From Gammaproteobacteria bacterium (GTDB lineage Bacteria; Pseudomonadota; Gammaproteobacteria; Coxiellales; Coxiellaceae), in NCBI GenBank assembly GCA_030425685.1, contig JAUIAD010000001.1, positions 1-64,000 of the forward strand: DNA of 64,000 nucleotides, in the 5' to 3' direction. The first letter of the stretch is position 1; each line of letters starts with the position of its first letter. The translations under genes and the position numbers were made by a program. Shown piece after piece: positions 36,234 through 45,672 of the stretch. The notes beneath the pieces were generated by a model. That model did no database searches and was not told the DNA's origin. It worked only from the letters and a program-made list of their open reading frames with translations.

Positions 36234-36871
36234 TGTTTACCTCCATGGAAAAAGTCTGCAGCACTTTCAGGGGTATCTGTACATAACATTAGATTAGGAT
36301 GTTGGTGGAATTCGTGTAATAGTTCCCATTGATCAATAGGGTCGTTTTTGTGTAATTCGGCTGATACTACACAAACCTTTGAGCTATTTAGAAGTGTTCC
36401 AACATCTTCGCGAGTATACCATATTTCCTGTCTAAAATTGTCAAGCCATATCCCTTGTGATTCTTTTAGCAAGATAGGTGATTGCTCTACCTCACTCATG
36501 CGAGTGTAAACTGGTATGCCAGCTTTAATATAGTTGAGCATGTCAGGAACAGTCATATCAAACGCAAAGCATTCTAACTCCGGGTATAAGCTGACAATTT
36601 CCTTAATCGGTTTTGCTAGACCGTCTGCTTTAATGTTAAGAGCAAGTAATAACTTGTTTTGAGCTGTTCCATGATGTGCTGCAATTTTAATTAGTTGTGA
36701 AAAGTCAATTTCATTACCATTTGGCATGTCGTGGGAGATCAGCAGCTTTCCTGCGCAATCTCTGATATCTGTCTCAGTGCCGAAACCTAAATCAAACGAG
36801 TGCATAAACGCTTTTTCTGAGTTCTTTTCGGTTTCGTTTTTCCAATAACCCCTGTGTGATATTATTTTCAT
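36230..36871 (-). CDS. Glycerophosphodiester phosphodiesterase-like protein
   Basis: 213 residues. GDPD-type motifs are visible: SHRGYW at ~5-10, the acidic pair in TETDIRD, and LISHDMPNG with the second His. The barrel is shorter than in typical GDPD enzymes (~240-300), as in GDPD-like proteins of capsule loci. In this cassette it probably acts on a phosphodiester-linked glycan building block; the substrate is not evident. Confidence 0.78.
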   Translation of the reverse strand: MKIISHRGYWKNETEKNSEKAFMHSFDLGFGTETDIRDCAGKLLISHDMPNGNEIDFSQLIKIAAHHGTAQNKLLLALNIKADGLAKPIKEIVSLYPELECFAFDMTVPDMLNYIKAGIPVYTRMSEVEQSPILLKESQGIWLDNFRQEIWYTREDVGTLLNSSKVCVVSAELHKNDPIDQWELLHEFHQHPNLMLCTDTPESAADFFHGGKQ

Positions 36872-37629
36872 CTGATTTCCTCAGATAAGGCACGCTGACA
36901 GATGTCAGTGTCAAGGAATGCGTTTAAATCATCCGGAGTACCAAGGCCATACATCCCAGATTGAACTTCACCTATATTGAAGATGCCAACTTTGCAGTTT
37001 CTTTTAATTAGTTGGTTGTATACGGGTGCGACATAGAACTCTCCATTTACTCGGTCGTTAGAATTAATCATCTCTTTAGCTGCGTGTACAAAGTCCTTTC
37101 CATTGGCGAAATTATAAATTCCAACGGTAGCCTCATTTGAAACAACTTCTTTTTCAACAACGTTTATTACATGGTTGTTATCATCCAAGCGTACAAATGA
37201 CCACTTTGGGTTATCCGCCTTCATTGTCATTATATGGCCATCAAGATTTTTCTTATCGACGTCTTTGAGATAAGTGTTTATATTGTAATTAACAAACTGA
37301 TCGCTGTTAGCAATCATAAGTTTATCATTGTTGCAGATTAATTCTTTTGCGGCAAGAACTGTGCAAGCAGCCCCTTCTGTCAGTCCATTGATCCCGATTA
37401 TTTCACAATTAGGCGTGTAACTTTTTAATTTAGCAACTAGGTTGTACGCTTCTAGATGAGCCTGTTGGCAAATAAATATAAAGCGATGCTCACAATCAGG
37501 TCGTAAATTGTTAATCACAACATTAATCATTGGAGTACCATGAATTGAAATTAGTGGTTTTGGGACTTTATAACCTACTTTGCTAAAGCGTGAGCCAGCT
37601 CCAGCCATAGGGATAACAATATTTAACAT
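36868..37629 (-). CDS. Sugar-phosphate nucleotidyltransferase family protein
   Basis: 253 residues. The intact signature MAGAGSRFSKVGYKVPKPLI at about 8-27 (G-x-G-x-R and downstream Lys), a LMIANSDQF strand with the metal Asp, and EFYVAPVYNQLI near the C-terminus place it in the NTP-transferase family. First gene of the coupled five-gene cassette; AAAGGA precedes the ATG. The 298 bases upstream (37630-37927) hold no gene and probably the promoter, which I could not define. Confidence 0.85.
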   Translation of the reverse strand: MLNIVIPMAGAGSRFSKVGYKVPKPLISIHGTPMINVVINNLRPDCEHRFIFICQQAHLEAYNLVAKLKSYTPNCEIIGINGLTEGAACTVLAAKELICNNDKLMIANSDQFVNYNINTYLKDVDKKNLDGHIMTMKADNPKWSFVRLDDNNHVINVVEKEVVSNEATVGIYNFANGKDFVHAAKEMINSNDRVNGEFYVAPVYNQLIKRNCKVGIFNIGEVQSGMYGLGTPDDLNAFLDTDICQRALSEEIR

Positions 37630-37927
37630 CTTATTTCCTTTTAAGTTCTATATTTTGTCGCCATATATGCACGACTAAGTGATATTAATAGAATTTGGAT
37701 CAGAAAAATAGATTTTGTAGTCCTTTTCGCATTTGACTCTGGTGAATTCGGGAGTAAATGTCCAGTAGATAGCGTGTCTTTAAAATACTTTCACTTGCTT
37801 CATTGTTCAAGGTAAACAATTTTTAAAATATACCATAGCTTGATGCCGGCTTGTTGTATACCTCAGAGCCTGTGGTATTGTATTTTGTAAGTTCACCTTC
37901 ATGTCTGATTGTGTTAGATATTAGTTT

Positions 37928-39145
37928 CTAAGCTTCCTTTTTCTCCTTTTTAAGTAGTTTTCTCCATACTTTATGAAAAAAATCCTGTTGGCTAGAAGCA
38001 GATTGTTTTTGTGAATCACAGCTGGAAAGATTAAGAAATGTTTCTGTGTGTGTGATGGGTGTATCTATGGAGACAGCTGAAGAAAAAATATTTAACCTGG
38101 GTATAATGCCAGATTGTCTCAACAAAAATGACAGCTCTACATCTTCTGCTTCATTATGAAGAAGCAAAGGGTTAAATGGTATGTGTCCTAGAGCTGTTTT
38201 TTTAAAAATCATTATCCCACCATTGATATACTGCCCCTCATATAGGGTGTCTGGTGAAGTATCAAACTGCGGTGTGATCTGCTTTAGGGCAAGCCTGTTA
38301 AATCCTGGGTAGCCTGGGTAGAAACTACCATCTTCGTATGACTGGCTTACAGTTAAGAAGTTAAAATCATAACCAAACTGCTGGAAACCTACAAAAAAGT
38401 CATCGTTTATTTGGTACCTGTCATGGAATATGGCGATATTCTCGTGAGCTGCCTGTTGAGAAATAAGGAGCTTCTTCTCAGTTATCCGGGCTAAATTGTC
38501 GCTGTTATTAAGATCAATAACGCGCACTAATTGTGGTGATTGAGTGTGGTTAGGGTTAAACGGCCCAGCAATGATGAATTCAATTTTTAGGCTTAAGGCT
38601 TTCGCTAACTTAACAGATTTATTAACAAGATTTATTACATTGTTTTTTTTTCGGCCATTGGTAATGACCCCTATTGTCCAGTTACTATTTTTTATGTTGC
38701 GAAAATATAAACGTTTTATGCCATAAACAGAAATAGTGTTTTGGTCGTCGATCTTAAATTGCTTTAATATTTTGGCGTCTATATCATACCTGCGAAAAAG
38801 ATAACTTTTTAGGAGGTAGATGGTGCCGTCTTGGTTATCCTCTGTGCGAATAACGAGTGTGCCAACTTCTTCTAAAAGGCGTAAGGTTTCATCAAAGATC
38901 AGAGGCCAGTTAGGGGTCGAAAACAGATTGTATTCACAAAACCACACCATTTGATATTGGCCATGTATTTCTGGAGACAGACGGAAATTCTGCTCAGTAG
39001 TAAATACTATGGTATCAGCTTTAACAAGGGGCGTTTTCCCGAGCCAGGCTGACTCACTGGGAGGGGTGCCTTTCTCTTTTTCCAAATAACCGTTAAGAAA
39101 GGCCTCTAGCTCACCTATAATTTCCTTGTAAATCAATTTATTCAC
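37928..39145 (-). CDS. Two-domain protein: methyltransferase-like N-terminus, GT-A glycosyltransferase C-terminus
   Basis: 405 residues. The N-terminal ~150 residues resemble the second half of a class I methyltransferase (VWFCEYNLFSTPNWPLIF, then GTLVIRTE) but lack a clear SAM glycine motif. The C-terminal part has GVITNGRK, IFHDRYQI at about 245-252, YINGGIMIFKK and HNEAEDVELSF, the acidic pattern of GT-A transferases such as GT2. Transcribed toward the five-gene cassette with a 298-base gap, and divergent from sulfotransferase copy 2. Sugar specificity unknown. Confidence 0.65.
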   Translation of the reverse strand: MNKLIYKEIIGELEAFLNGYLEKEKGTPPSESAWLGKTPLVKADTIVFTTEQNFRLSPEIHGQYQMVWFCEYNLFSTPNWPLIFDETLRLLEEVGTLVIRTEDNQDGTIYLLKSYLFRRYDIDAKILKQFKIDDQNTISVYGIKRLYFRNIKNSNWTIGVITNGRKKNNVINLVNKSVKLAKALSLKIEFIIAGPFNPNHTQSPQLVRVIDLNNSDNLARITEKKLLISQQAAHENIAIFHDRYQINDDFFVGFQQFGYDFNFLTVSQSYEDGSFYPGYPGFNRLALKQITPQFDTSPDTLYEGQYINGGIMIFKKTALGHIPFNPLLLHNEAEDVELSFLLRQSGIIPRLNIFSSAVSIDTPITHTETFLNLSSCDSQKQSASSQQDFFHKVWRKLLKKEKKEA

Positions 39146-39417
39146 CCCTGCTTTTTTCGTTGAGAGGCCCGTGGTTAATGAATTGGTAGGTATTTTTAAG
39201 CCTCAATAATGTGAAGTGTATACTAAAAAAAGTTTTGGTTTAAGTACTATGATAGTTAAGGGATTGGTGGTCTGTTATGTAATCCGATCACACATACCGA
39301 TGGGGTTTGTTAATACGCACGGGCTTGATCCAACTGTGGGGAAGGATTATATGGATTTAAAGAACGATGTCTTTTGGGTTATAATGCGCCCACGCTGCAA
39401 AAGAAAAAGGATTAAAA

Positions 39418-40626
39418 ATGACTAACAAGACTCTCTATTTACATATTGGTTTAGCAAAAACTGGTACAACTTCGATACAGGAGGCTTGTGCAATAGGTGA
39501 GTCTTGGTTGTTAGAGCATGACGTGCTTTATCCTAAGTCAGGTAGGTCTACTAAAGGGCAGGTTGATAGGGCGCATCATGATATTGCAATCGGGGGAAAT
39601 GCTCATAGGGGCGTCCCTCATGCCGAACTGCCTCATTGGATGGAGCTTTCCCAAAATAGATATTCCGATAATATTTCTCAACTGAGCCATGAGATTGCGA
39701 GATCTTCCGTCTCTAAGGTTGTTATCAGCTCCGAGCATTTTTCATGGATACAAGATATCAACTCAATAAATATGTTTAAGGCAGCTATGTCTGAGCACTT
39801 TCAAACTTTTAAGGCTGTGTTATTCTTACGCCCTTGGGACGAATGGGCAATGTCTGTAGCAAATCAACATATTAAAGAAGAACGTATAAACAAAGATTGC
39901 AAGGGGAGCTTTTTTCGCATATTTGATAATCTTTATGGGATATTTGAGTCGTTAATCGCGTTTAAAGATTGCTTTGGAAAAGAAAATATTATAATAAAAT
40001 ATTTTGGTAAAGACTTGTTGAATGGTTTTCTAGATGCCATTGATATTGGCATAGAAAGACAAGGTTTTGTTTTGCCTCATTATAATTCGAGTCTCTCGCC
40101 TGGACTTTTGGCCCTGCGTTTTCGCATGAATCGAGCATTCCAAGATAAATATTTTGAAGCAGCTTCTAGCAATGCTGCTTATTCTGATACCGCTTTTTTT
40201 GTTGATCGGCTACAACCTATTTTTCAGAAAATTACAGAAGATAAGTTATCAACACGCCCAATTTTTACTCCACAACAACGCATTGATATTTACAAAAGAT
40301 GCAATGAGCTTGGAGGAGATCTTTTTTATGAGCTTTTAGGTAGGCGTGAGGTTTTTCCAGATCCAAACTTAAGTTCTGATGAAAACTGGCAATCTCCTGA
40401 GGAGCTGGATTCTAAGGGTTTGCTAGATGTTATAGCTGCTTTGGTTTTAGATTATGTAGACTGCAGAGAGTCAGTTGATTCTTTGTTGAGAGAAAGTCAC
40501 TTTTTATCTGAAAAGGTGAAGCATATAGAGCGAAGTTTTTTTCGGAGAGTGTTGCAATCGCAACGAATTAATAGGGTGTATAATTTACCGCGTCGGCTTT
40601 TGAGGAGAGTATTTAAGTCAACATAG
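39418..40626 (+). CDS. PAPS-dependent sulfotransferase family protein (copy 2)
   Basis: 402 residues, a paralogue of the protein at 31352: LHIGLAKTGTTSIQ at residues 8-21 (5'-phosphosulfate loop) and LFLRPWDEWAMS in the middle. The final third (RPIFTPQQRI onward) is nearly the same as copy 1, whereas the N-terminal half has diverged more. ATG 39418 is preceded by AAAAGG. The 272-base gap before it (39146-39417) holds only a low-quality small reading frame. Probably sulfates a second position or glycan (inference). Confidence 0.82.
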   Translation: MTNKTLYLHIGLAKTGTTSIQEACAIGESWLLEHDVLYPKSGRSTKGQVDRAHHDIAIGGNAHRGVPHAELPHWMELSQNRYSDNISQLSHEIARSSVSKVVISSEHFSWIQDINSINMFKAAMSEHFQTFKAVLFLRPWDEWAMSVANQHIKEERINKDCKGSFFRIFDNLYGIFESLIAFKDCFGKENIIIKYFGKDLLNGFLDAIDIGIERQGFVLPHYNSSLSPGLLALRFRMNRAFQDKYFEAASSNAAYSDTAFFVDRLQPIFQKITEDKLSTRPIFTPQQRIDIYKRCNELGGDLFYELLGRREVFPDPNLSSDENWQSPEELDSKGLLDVIAALVLDYVDCRESVDSLLRESHFLSEKVKHIERSFFRRVLQSQRINRVYNLPRRLLRRVFKST

Positions 40627-40802
40627 GTTGGCGTGGGTTATCGTAAGTATTTAGTCTGTTTAACTGTGATGAAGTCTCAAGTTTGTAACGAGTATGGCTT
40701 ATGCCGCCAGTGTTTTGAAAGCCTCTTAGGAGTTTAGGTTAAGATGTTTGTTATATGGTTAGTAGGGCTGTAAGCGATCTATCTTAAGCACTCAAACACA
40801 TT

Positions 40803-42377
40803 TTATGGTGCAGAGGTAGTGACCAATTCATTGCGATCGATATTAAATGGTAGCAATTGACTATAGTCGGAGTTGCTTTGGCAGGCGGGAATTTTTTCAA
40901 GCACATAACGTAAATAATGATAAGGTTCAATTTTATGTGCTTTACACGTTTCAATCAGACTATAAATCACAGCGCCGGCTGTGGCACCACTAGGGGAATC
41001 AGAGAACAGCCAGTTTTTTCGACCAACAGCAAAAGGTTTAATCGCTCTTTCTGAAATGCCATTATCAATTTCAAGCCGCCCATCTTCAAGATAACAGGTG
41101 AGCCCTTCCCAATATTTCAGGCAATAGGAAATTGCCTTGCCGATAGGGGAATCCGGTGCTGTGGTGTTAATTTTTTTATCTAACCAAGCTTTCATTTTTT
41201 CCAGCAAAGGCTTTGCATTTTTATCTCGCCATGCTTTGCGTTTATCCGGCGGCATATTTTTTGCTTCTGTCTCGACTTTATAAAGTTTGGCAATTAATGC
41301 TACCGCCCAATGACAAAGTCCTGTCTTATTACCTTTAATAGTTTTAACAATATCCATAAACCTACGACGTGCATGCATCCAGCAAGCCACACCAACAATC
41401 GGCTGTGTTTTAAATAGTGTTTGATAAGCTTGATACCCATCGCTGTGCAGGTAACCGTTAAAACTACTCAAAAAGTCTTTGGGAATATCATGCGCACGTG
41501 ACGGATGGTATTCGTAGACAAAGCTTCGCTGATTAAGTGGCCCTCCAGCAAACAGCCACATGTAAGACTTGTTATGTGGTGCTTGGTCTTTCTCCTTCAA
41601 CACCTGCACTGTCGTTTCATCTGCAAAGGCAATATCATAGTAGCAAATTATTTTTTGCAGCTCTGCTGTTAACGGTGCCAATAAATTGCCGCAACGAATA
41701 ACCCAATGGGAAAGCGTGTTTCTTGGAATATCCACACCCATGCGCTGAAAGATTTGCTCTTGACGATAGAGTGGCAAATGATCTTTATATTTTGAGACAA
41801 GCACGTGTGCTAGAAGCCCTGGGCTTGCGATACTTTTCGGGATGGGTTGTGGTGGTAAAGGCGAACGCTTAATGGTTTCTTCACAGCCTTTGCAGGCATA
41901 TTTAAATCGCACATGCTCGATCACTTGTACTTTAGCTGGGATAATATCTAGCTGCTCGCTGCAGTCTTCGCCAATCTTTGTCAATTGACAGCCGCAGGCG
42001 CACGTTTTGTCTTCTTCCGGCAGGTCATGCTCAATACGCACTCTGGGTAGATTTTTAGGCAGTGGTTTTCGACCACGGGGTTTGCGTGCGTGCGCTGCTA
42101 CGGCAATTTCTGATTCTGCTTCAGCAATTTTCGCTTCTTCAGCATCATCCACATTTGCTTCATCAAATAGCAAGCATTGTTGTGAGTGATCGTATTTCTC
42201 TGATTTGCGCCCATATTGGCTTTGTAATAAGTGATTAAGACGCTGGTTAAGGAATTTGATTTGTTTTTCTTTAACTTGAATAATATTTTCTTTGTCTTGA
42301 GTCATGCTGGCTTGCTCAAGGAGCAGAGCTTTTAACTCTTCATTTGATTTATCGGCTATGTCTTCGGGCGTTATCAT
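40803..42377 (-). CDS. tnpC: IS66 transposase TnpC
   Basis: 524 residues, full length. The N-terminal coiled-coil/leucine-zipper region is followed by a zinc-binding CACGCQL...CKGC segment and the DDE catalytic domain (FADETTVQVL, LHSDGYQAYQ, LEIDNGISERAIKPF), with the C-terminal HYLRYVLEKIP tail. No frameshift seen, so the element may be active. Confidence 0.95.
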   Translation of the reverse strand: MITPEDIADKSNEELKALLLEQASMTQDKENIIQVKEKQIKFLNQRLNHLLQSQYGRKSEKYDHSQQCLLFDEANVDDAEEAKIAEAESEIAVAAHARKPRGRKPLPKNLPRVRIEHDLPEEDKTCACGCQLTKIGEDCSEQLDIIPAKVQVIEHVRFKYACKGCEETIKRSPLPPQPIPKSIASPGLLAHVLVSKYKDHLPLYRQEQIFQRMGVDIPRNTLSHWVIRCGNLLAPLTAELQKIICYYDIAFADETTVQVLKEKDQAPHNKSYMWLFAGGPLNQRSFVYEYHPSRAHDIPKDFLSSFNGYLHSDGYQAYQTLFKTQPIVGVACWMHARRRFMDIVKTIKGNKTGLCHWAVALIAKLYKVETEAKNMPPDKRKAWRDKNAKPLLEKMKAWLDKKINTTAPDSPIGKAISYCLKYWEGLTCYLEDGRLEIDNGISERAIKPFAVGRKNWLFSDSPSGATAGAVIYSLIETCKAHKIEPYHYLRYVLEKIPACQSNSDYSQLLPFNIDRNELVTTSAP

Positions 42378-42433
42378 GTTAGAAATGCTAGCATGATATT
42401 ACCTGTTGGACGAGTTAACAGATGATTAACTTA

Positions 42434-42790
42434 CTAATAAATATCATTAAACTGCAGGTCAGGACGTCCTTTAAGTAATTGAAAATCTAATCCGGCAAAT
42501 AACCAACTTAATTCCTTTTTCTCAAGAATGAGCCTATCGGCAGGGAATGCTCGCGGTATTTTGAAACGGCCTTTGCTTAATCGTTTTTGCCATAGCATGA
42601 AACCATTTTTATCCCAGTAGAGTGCTTTTATGATGTGGCGACTTTTATTATAAAATATAAACACATGACCGCTGGTTGGATCATCTTCCAATATGTCTGC
42701 AATATAGGCAGATAAGCCAGAAATGGCTTTGCGCATATCCACAGGTGATTGTGCTAAATAAATTTGGGTATCAGCAGGAAGGTTGATCAT
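42434..42790 (-). CDS. tnpB: IS66 accessory protein TnpB (Orf2)
   Basis: 118 residues with the IS66 Orf2-like pattern (VDMRKAISGLSAYI, GHVFIFYNKSRHIIKALYWD, GFMLWQKRL). Start overlaps the tnpA stop by 4 bases, the usual coupled order tnpA-tnpB-tnpC. Confidence 0.95.
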   Translation of the reverse strand: MINLPADTQIYLAQSPVDMRKAISGLSAYIADILEDDPTSGHVFIFYNKSRHIIKALYWDKNGFMLWQKRLSKGRFKIPRAFPADRLILEKKELSWLFAGLDFQLLKGRPDLQFNDIY

Positions 42791-43125
42791 TGAATATCTC
42801 CCAGGGCACGCAGCACTAATTTTATAGACTCAACATTATCCGCTAACTCAATCGCGGCGCCCGAAGGCAACTTAATTGAAATCGTGTTATGTTCTGATAG
42901 AATCCCTGTCGTATCACGCGTAACAACCCGGGTGAAGTTGACGAAATGTTTGCGATGACGGCTCCATTGATGCGTAAAACTATTGAAGTGAATGTTGTTG
43001 TTCTCACAATACCTAGCTTGGCTGAGACCGCTTGCTTTCCAGTCGGAAAATACTTCTGACCAGTTGTTGATATCCTTGCTCATCTTGGGTGATGTTGGTG
43101 ATAAGGTTTGAGGGGTGTTTTCCAT
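42787..43125 (-). CDS. tnpA: IS66 accessory protein TnpA (Orf1)
   Basis: 112 residues, helix-turn-helix-like (WSEVFSDWKASGLSQARYC) with a short C-terminal strand SIKLPSGAAIEL typical of IS66 Orf1. First gene of the element, 84 bases inside its right end. Confidence 0.9.
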   Translation of the reverse strand: MENTPQTLSPTSPKMSKDINNWSEVFSDWKASGLSQARYCENNNIHFNSFTHQWSRHRKHFVNFTRVVTRDTTGILSEHNTISIKLPSGAAIELADNVESIKLVLRALGDIQ

Positions 43126-43209
43126 TGTATAACCTCGTGTTGTTTGTTGAGGCTTGCAAGTAAACTACGTTATTTGGGCGTGTGTAGATGCAGTTTGGTG
43201 ACCGCTTAC

Positions 43210-44004
43210 ATTATTCAATTTGATGGGGTGGTTTGTATTTCTCATCAAGTGGCTAAAGAGGTGAAGGCATATTCAAAGGTTCATAATCTCGGTCAGTTAA
43301 AACCTTTTGGTGTGGATTGGTTTCATCTTGGCGCTGATATTCAAAGCTCTATGCCATCAACAGGCCTACCAAATGATGCAAGTCAGCTATTAGCAGAAAT
43401 CGATAAAAGGCCTACTTTTTTAATTGTTGGAACGCTTGAGCCAAGAAAGGGACACTATCAGTCTTTAAAAGCCTTTGATCAGTTATGGAAGCAAGGGGTA
43501 GATGTCAATTTACTGTTTATTGGCAAGGAAGGTTGGCGAGGCTCGGGTGTAGATTTCTACCTTGATATGCCTGAAGTTATAAATGAAATTTATGCTTACG
43601 AAGAATTTGGAAAGCGTCTTCTGTGGCCAAATGAGGTCAGTGACGAGTACCTTGAGAAGATTTATCAAGCTAGCAGCTGTTTGTTATACCCTAGTTATGC
43701 AGAAGGTTTTGGGTTGCCATTAATTGAAGCCGCTAAACATAAGTTACCAATCATTGCCCGTGATCTTGCTGTTTTTAAAGAAATTGCTGGTGAATTTGCT
43801 TTTTATTTTAGAGATAGTGAAGATTTCAATACCCTTGCGCTTGCAGTTTTGCATTGGATTGACCTATATAAAAAAGGGGAGCGCCCAAGGTCTGATAATA
43901 TGCCATGGTTAACTTGGGCACAAAGTGCAGGAATGTTAAAAAAATCTTTGCTTCAGCTAGTGAAAAATAGTAAAACAGCTGTTGAGAAATGTAAACTGGT
44001 ATAG
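43210..44004 (+). pseudogene. 5'-truncated GT4 glycosyltransferase, cut by IS66
   Basis: From the first base outside the IS66 end the frame encodes IIQFDGVVCISHQVA and then a GT4 C-terminal domain (VGTLEPRKGH, YPSYAEGFGLPLIEAA) to the normal end. It aligns colinearly with residues ~430-693 of the FkbM-GT4 protein at 49151, so about 430 N-terminal residues are missing. They are not found to the left of the IS (40627-40769). An open frame continues into the IS to a TTG at 43108, but that is fortuitous. The acceptor-binding half is gone, so the product is probably inactive. Confidence 0.85.
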
Positions 44005-44150
44005 CGTATTTGTCACGAGTTGTTGTAGAATCTGGTGTGCCACAGGCTTGAGAAAGTGGTGTATCTGGTTAATTTGTTTGCTTAGTGTAGATTCTCGTTT
44101 GGGTAGGAAAAACCTGGTCTCGTTTAACTGCAAGTAGGAGTAGCTCTTTT

Positions 44151-45182
44151 ATGGAAGATGTCGTGATGGTAACGGGAGGTGCTGGATATATTGGCTCTCA
44201 CACGGCAGTTAGTTTGCTTGCAGCAGGAAAAAAAGTCCTTATTATTGATAACCTTTCTAATAGCCAGGCGTCGGTCATTGACCGAATAGAGGAGATTGCG
44301 GGAAAGCGTCCATTTTTTGTTAAAGGAGATTTGCGTGATAGATCTACCTTGTCAAGTGTTTTCCGCCAATATCCTATTTCATCGGTCGTTCACTTTGCAG
44401 GCTCGAAAGCTGTTGCTGAGGCAGAGGCGAACCCACTTGATTACTATAGTAATAATGTGACGAGTGCTCAGGTATTGCTTGAAGAAATGCAATCAGCTGG
44501 AATTTTTACGATCGTATTTTCTTCTTCCGCAACCGTATATGGCAAATTGCCTAAAATTCAATACAATGAAGGTGATAGCCCTGCTCCCATTAATACGTAT
44601 GGAAGGACGAAGCTTGTCGTTGAAAATATTTTGTGTGATCTAAAAAGGGCTAACCACCGCTGGCGTGTTGCAATTTTGCGTTATTTTAACCCCATTGGGG
44701 CACACGCTTCGGGCTTGATTGGTGATGATCCCAAAGGCATTCCTAATAATTTAATGCCTTTTATAACGCAGGTTGCAGTAGGGGTGCGGGATAAGCTGTG
44801 TGTCTTTGGCAAAGATTACCCTACACCTGATGGTACTGGATTGAGGGATTATATTCATGTTGAAGACTTGGCCGCGGGCCATTTGGCTGCGCTTAACTAT
44901 CTTCACGACAATGCGGAGTTAATTACAGTTAATTTAGGAACAGGGCGTGCATACAGCGTCTTAGAGCTAGTTAATTGTTTTGAAAGGGTTTCAGGAAAAC
45001 ATATTCCTTACAAAATTGTAGCTCGACGAAAGGGTGATTTGGCAGAGTACTATGCGGATGTATCTAAGGCCAAAACGATTTTAGGTTGGCAAGCTAAATA
45101 TGATGTAGGTAGAATGTGTGAAGATGCATGGCGATGGCAATTGAATTGTACTGAATCTGCAAAAATCATAGATGAGGTTTGA
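44151..45182 (+). CDS. galE: UDP-glucose 4-epimerase
   Basis: 343 residues, normal GalE length. Rossmann motif TGGAGYIGSH near residue 8, SSSATVYG, catalytic Y-G-R-T-K, and RDYIHVEDLAAGHL in the C-terminal half. Interconverts UDP-glucose and UDP-galactose (or N-acetyl forms) for the local transferases. ATG 44151 has a distant AGGAG; ATG 44166 is an alternative. The next gene begins 2 bases after its stop. Confidence 0.92.
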   Translation: MEDVVMVTGGAGYIGSHTAVSLLAAGKKVLIIDNLSNSQASVIDRIEEIAGKRPFFVKGDLRDRSTLSSVFRQYPISSVVHFAGSKAVAEAEANPLDYYSNNVTSAQVLLEEMQSAGIFTIVFSSSATVYGKLPKIQYNEGDSPAPINTYGRTKLVVENILCDLKRANHRWRVAILRYFNPIGAHASGLIGDDPKGIPNNLMPFITQVAVGVRDKLCVFGKDYPTPDGTGLRDYIHVEDLAAGHLAALNYLHDNAELITVNLGTGRAYSVLELVNCFERVSGKHIPYKIVARRKGDLAEYYADVSKAKTILGWQAKYDVGRMCEDAWRWQLNCTESAKIIDEV

Positions 45183-45184
45183 GG

Positions 45185-45568
45185 ATGAAATATTTAAAAA
45201 AACAACTTAGGGGAATAGTACGCCAAATGAAGTCATGGCGTTATGTTGGATGGTTGGTTCGGATCTGTATTGCCGTGGTTCGCTTACCTGATTATGATGC
45301 TGTGCGAATTTTTCAGAACGAGCAGTTGCCAACTATGTTAGAGACGATTTCAGATTTAAACCATAGACAGCTTTTGGTGGATAATGATAAAGAGAATCTA
45401 ATCAAGTCAATTCCCGTTACGCTACGTACTATTAAGAGGGATATCGTTGAAATTCGCAAATGCTTAGAAGAATGCAGAAATACATCTGAGAAGGGAGTCT
45501 CTGGTAAATTCGATGATGTAGGTAATAAGCTGTCAGCAATTGAAAATCAAATAGCTGACATAGTTTGA
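45185..45568 (+). CDS. Small protein of unknown function with C-terminal coiled-coil tendency
   Basis: 127 residues from ATG 45185 (GAGG with 7-base spacing; the TTG at 45179 is less likely). The N-terminus is basic (LKKQLRGIVRQMKSWR), followed by one hydrophobic stretch (YVGWLVRICIAVV), then alternating charged/hydrophobic helices to the end. It could be a membrane-associated scaffold for the neighbouring glycosyltransferases. No family recognised. Coupled to galE. Confidence 0.6.
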   Translation: MKYLKKQLRGIVRQMKSWRYVGWLVRICIAVVRLPDYDAVRIFQNEQLPTMLETISDLNHRQLLVDNDKENLIKSIPVTLRTIKRDIVEIRKCLEECRNTSEKGVSGKFDDVGNKLSAIENQIADIV

Positions 45569-45672
45569 GTGGTGGAGTGTTTGCTCTGTGCTACTGAATA
45601 CCTTTGCGGTCTAGTCCCGTCTGTGCGATATTTTCTATTGCTTGCATAAATTACTAAAAAGGCTGCTATCAG

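Larger units (their letters stand above)
40770..43209 (-). mobile_element. IS66-family insertion sequence, structurally complete
   Basis: 2440 bp carrying tnpA, tnpB and tnpC. The left end begins GTAAGCGATC at 40770 and the right end reads GTAAGCGGTC inward from 43209, matching 9 of the first 10 bases and the usual GTAAGCG-type IS66 termini. The eight bases outside differ (GTAGGGCT on the left, ATTATTCA on the right), so there is no target-site duplication. The right end abuts a glycosyltransferase that has lost its N-terminal part. Confidence 0.9.

Noticed and set aside
39216-39425. 69-residue frame ahead of sulfotransferase copy 2
   Set aside because: No recognisable domain and poor start context, and it overlaps the start of a well-supported gene; treated as leader sequence.
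43108-43209. Extension of the truncated GT4 frame into IS66
   Set aside because: The frame runs by chance into the right end of the insertion sequence; only the part from 43210 aligns with the paralogue.
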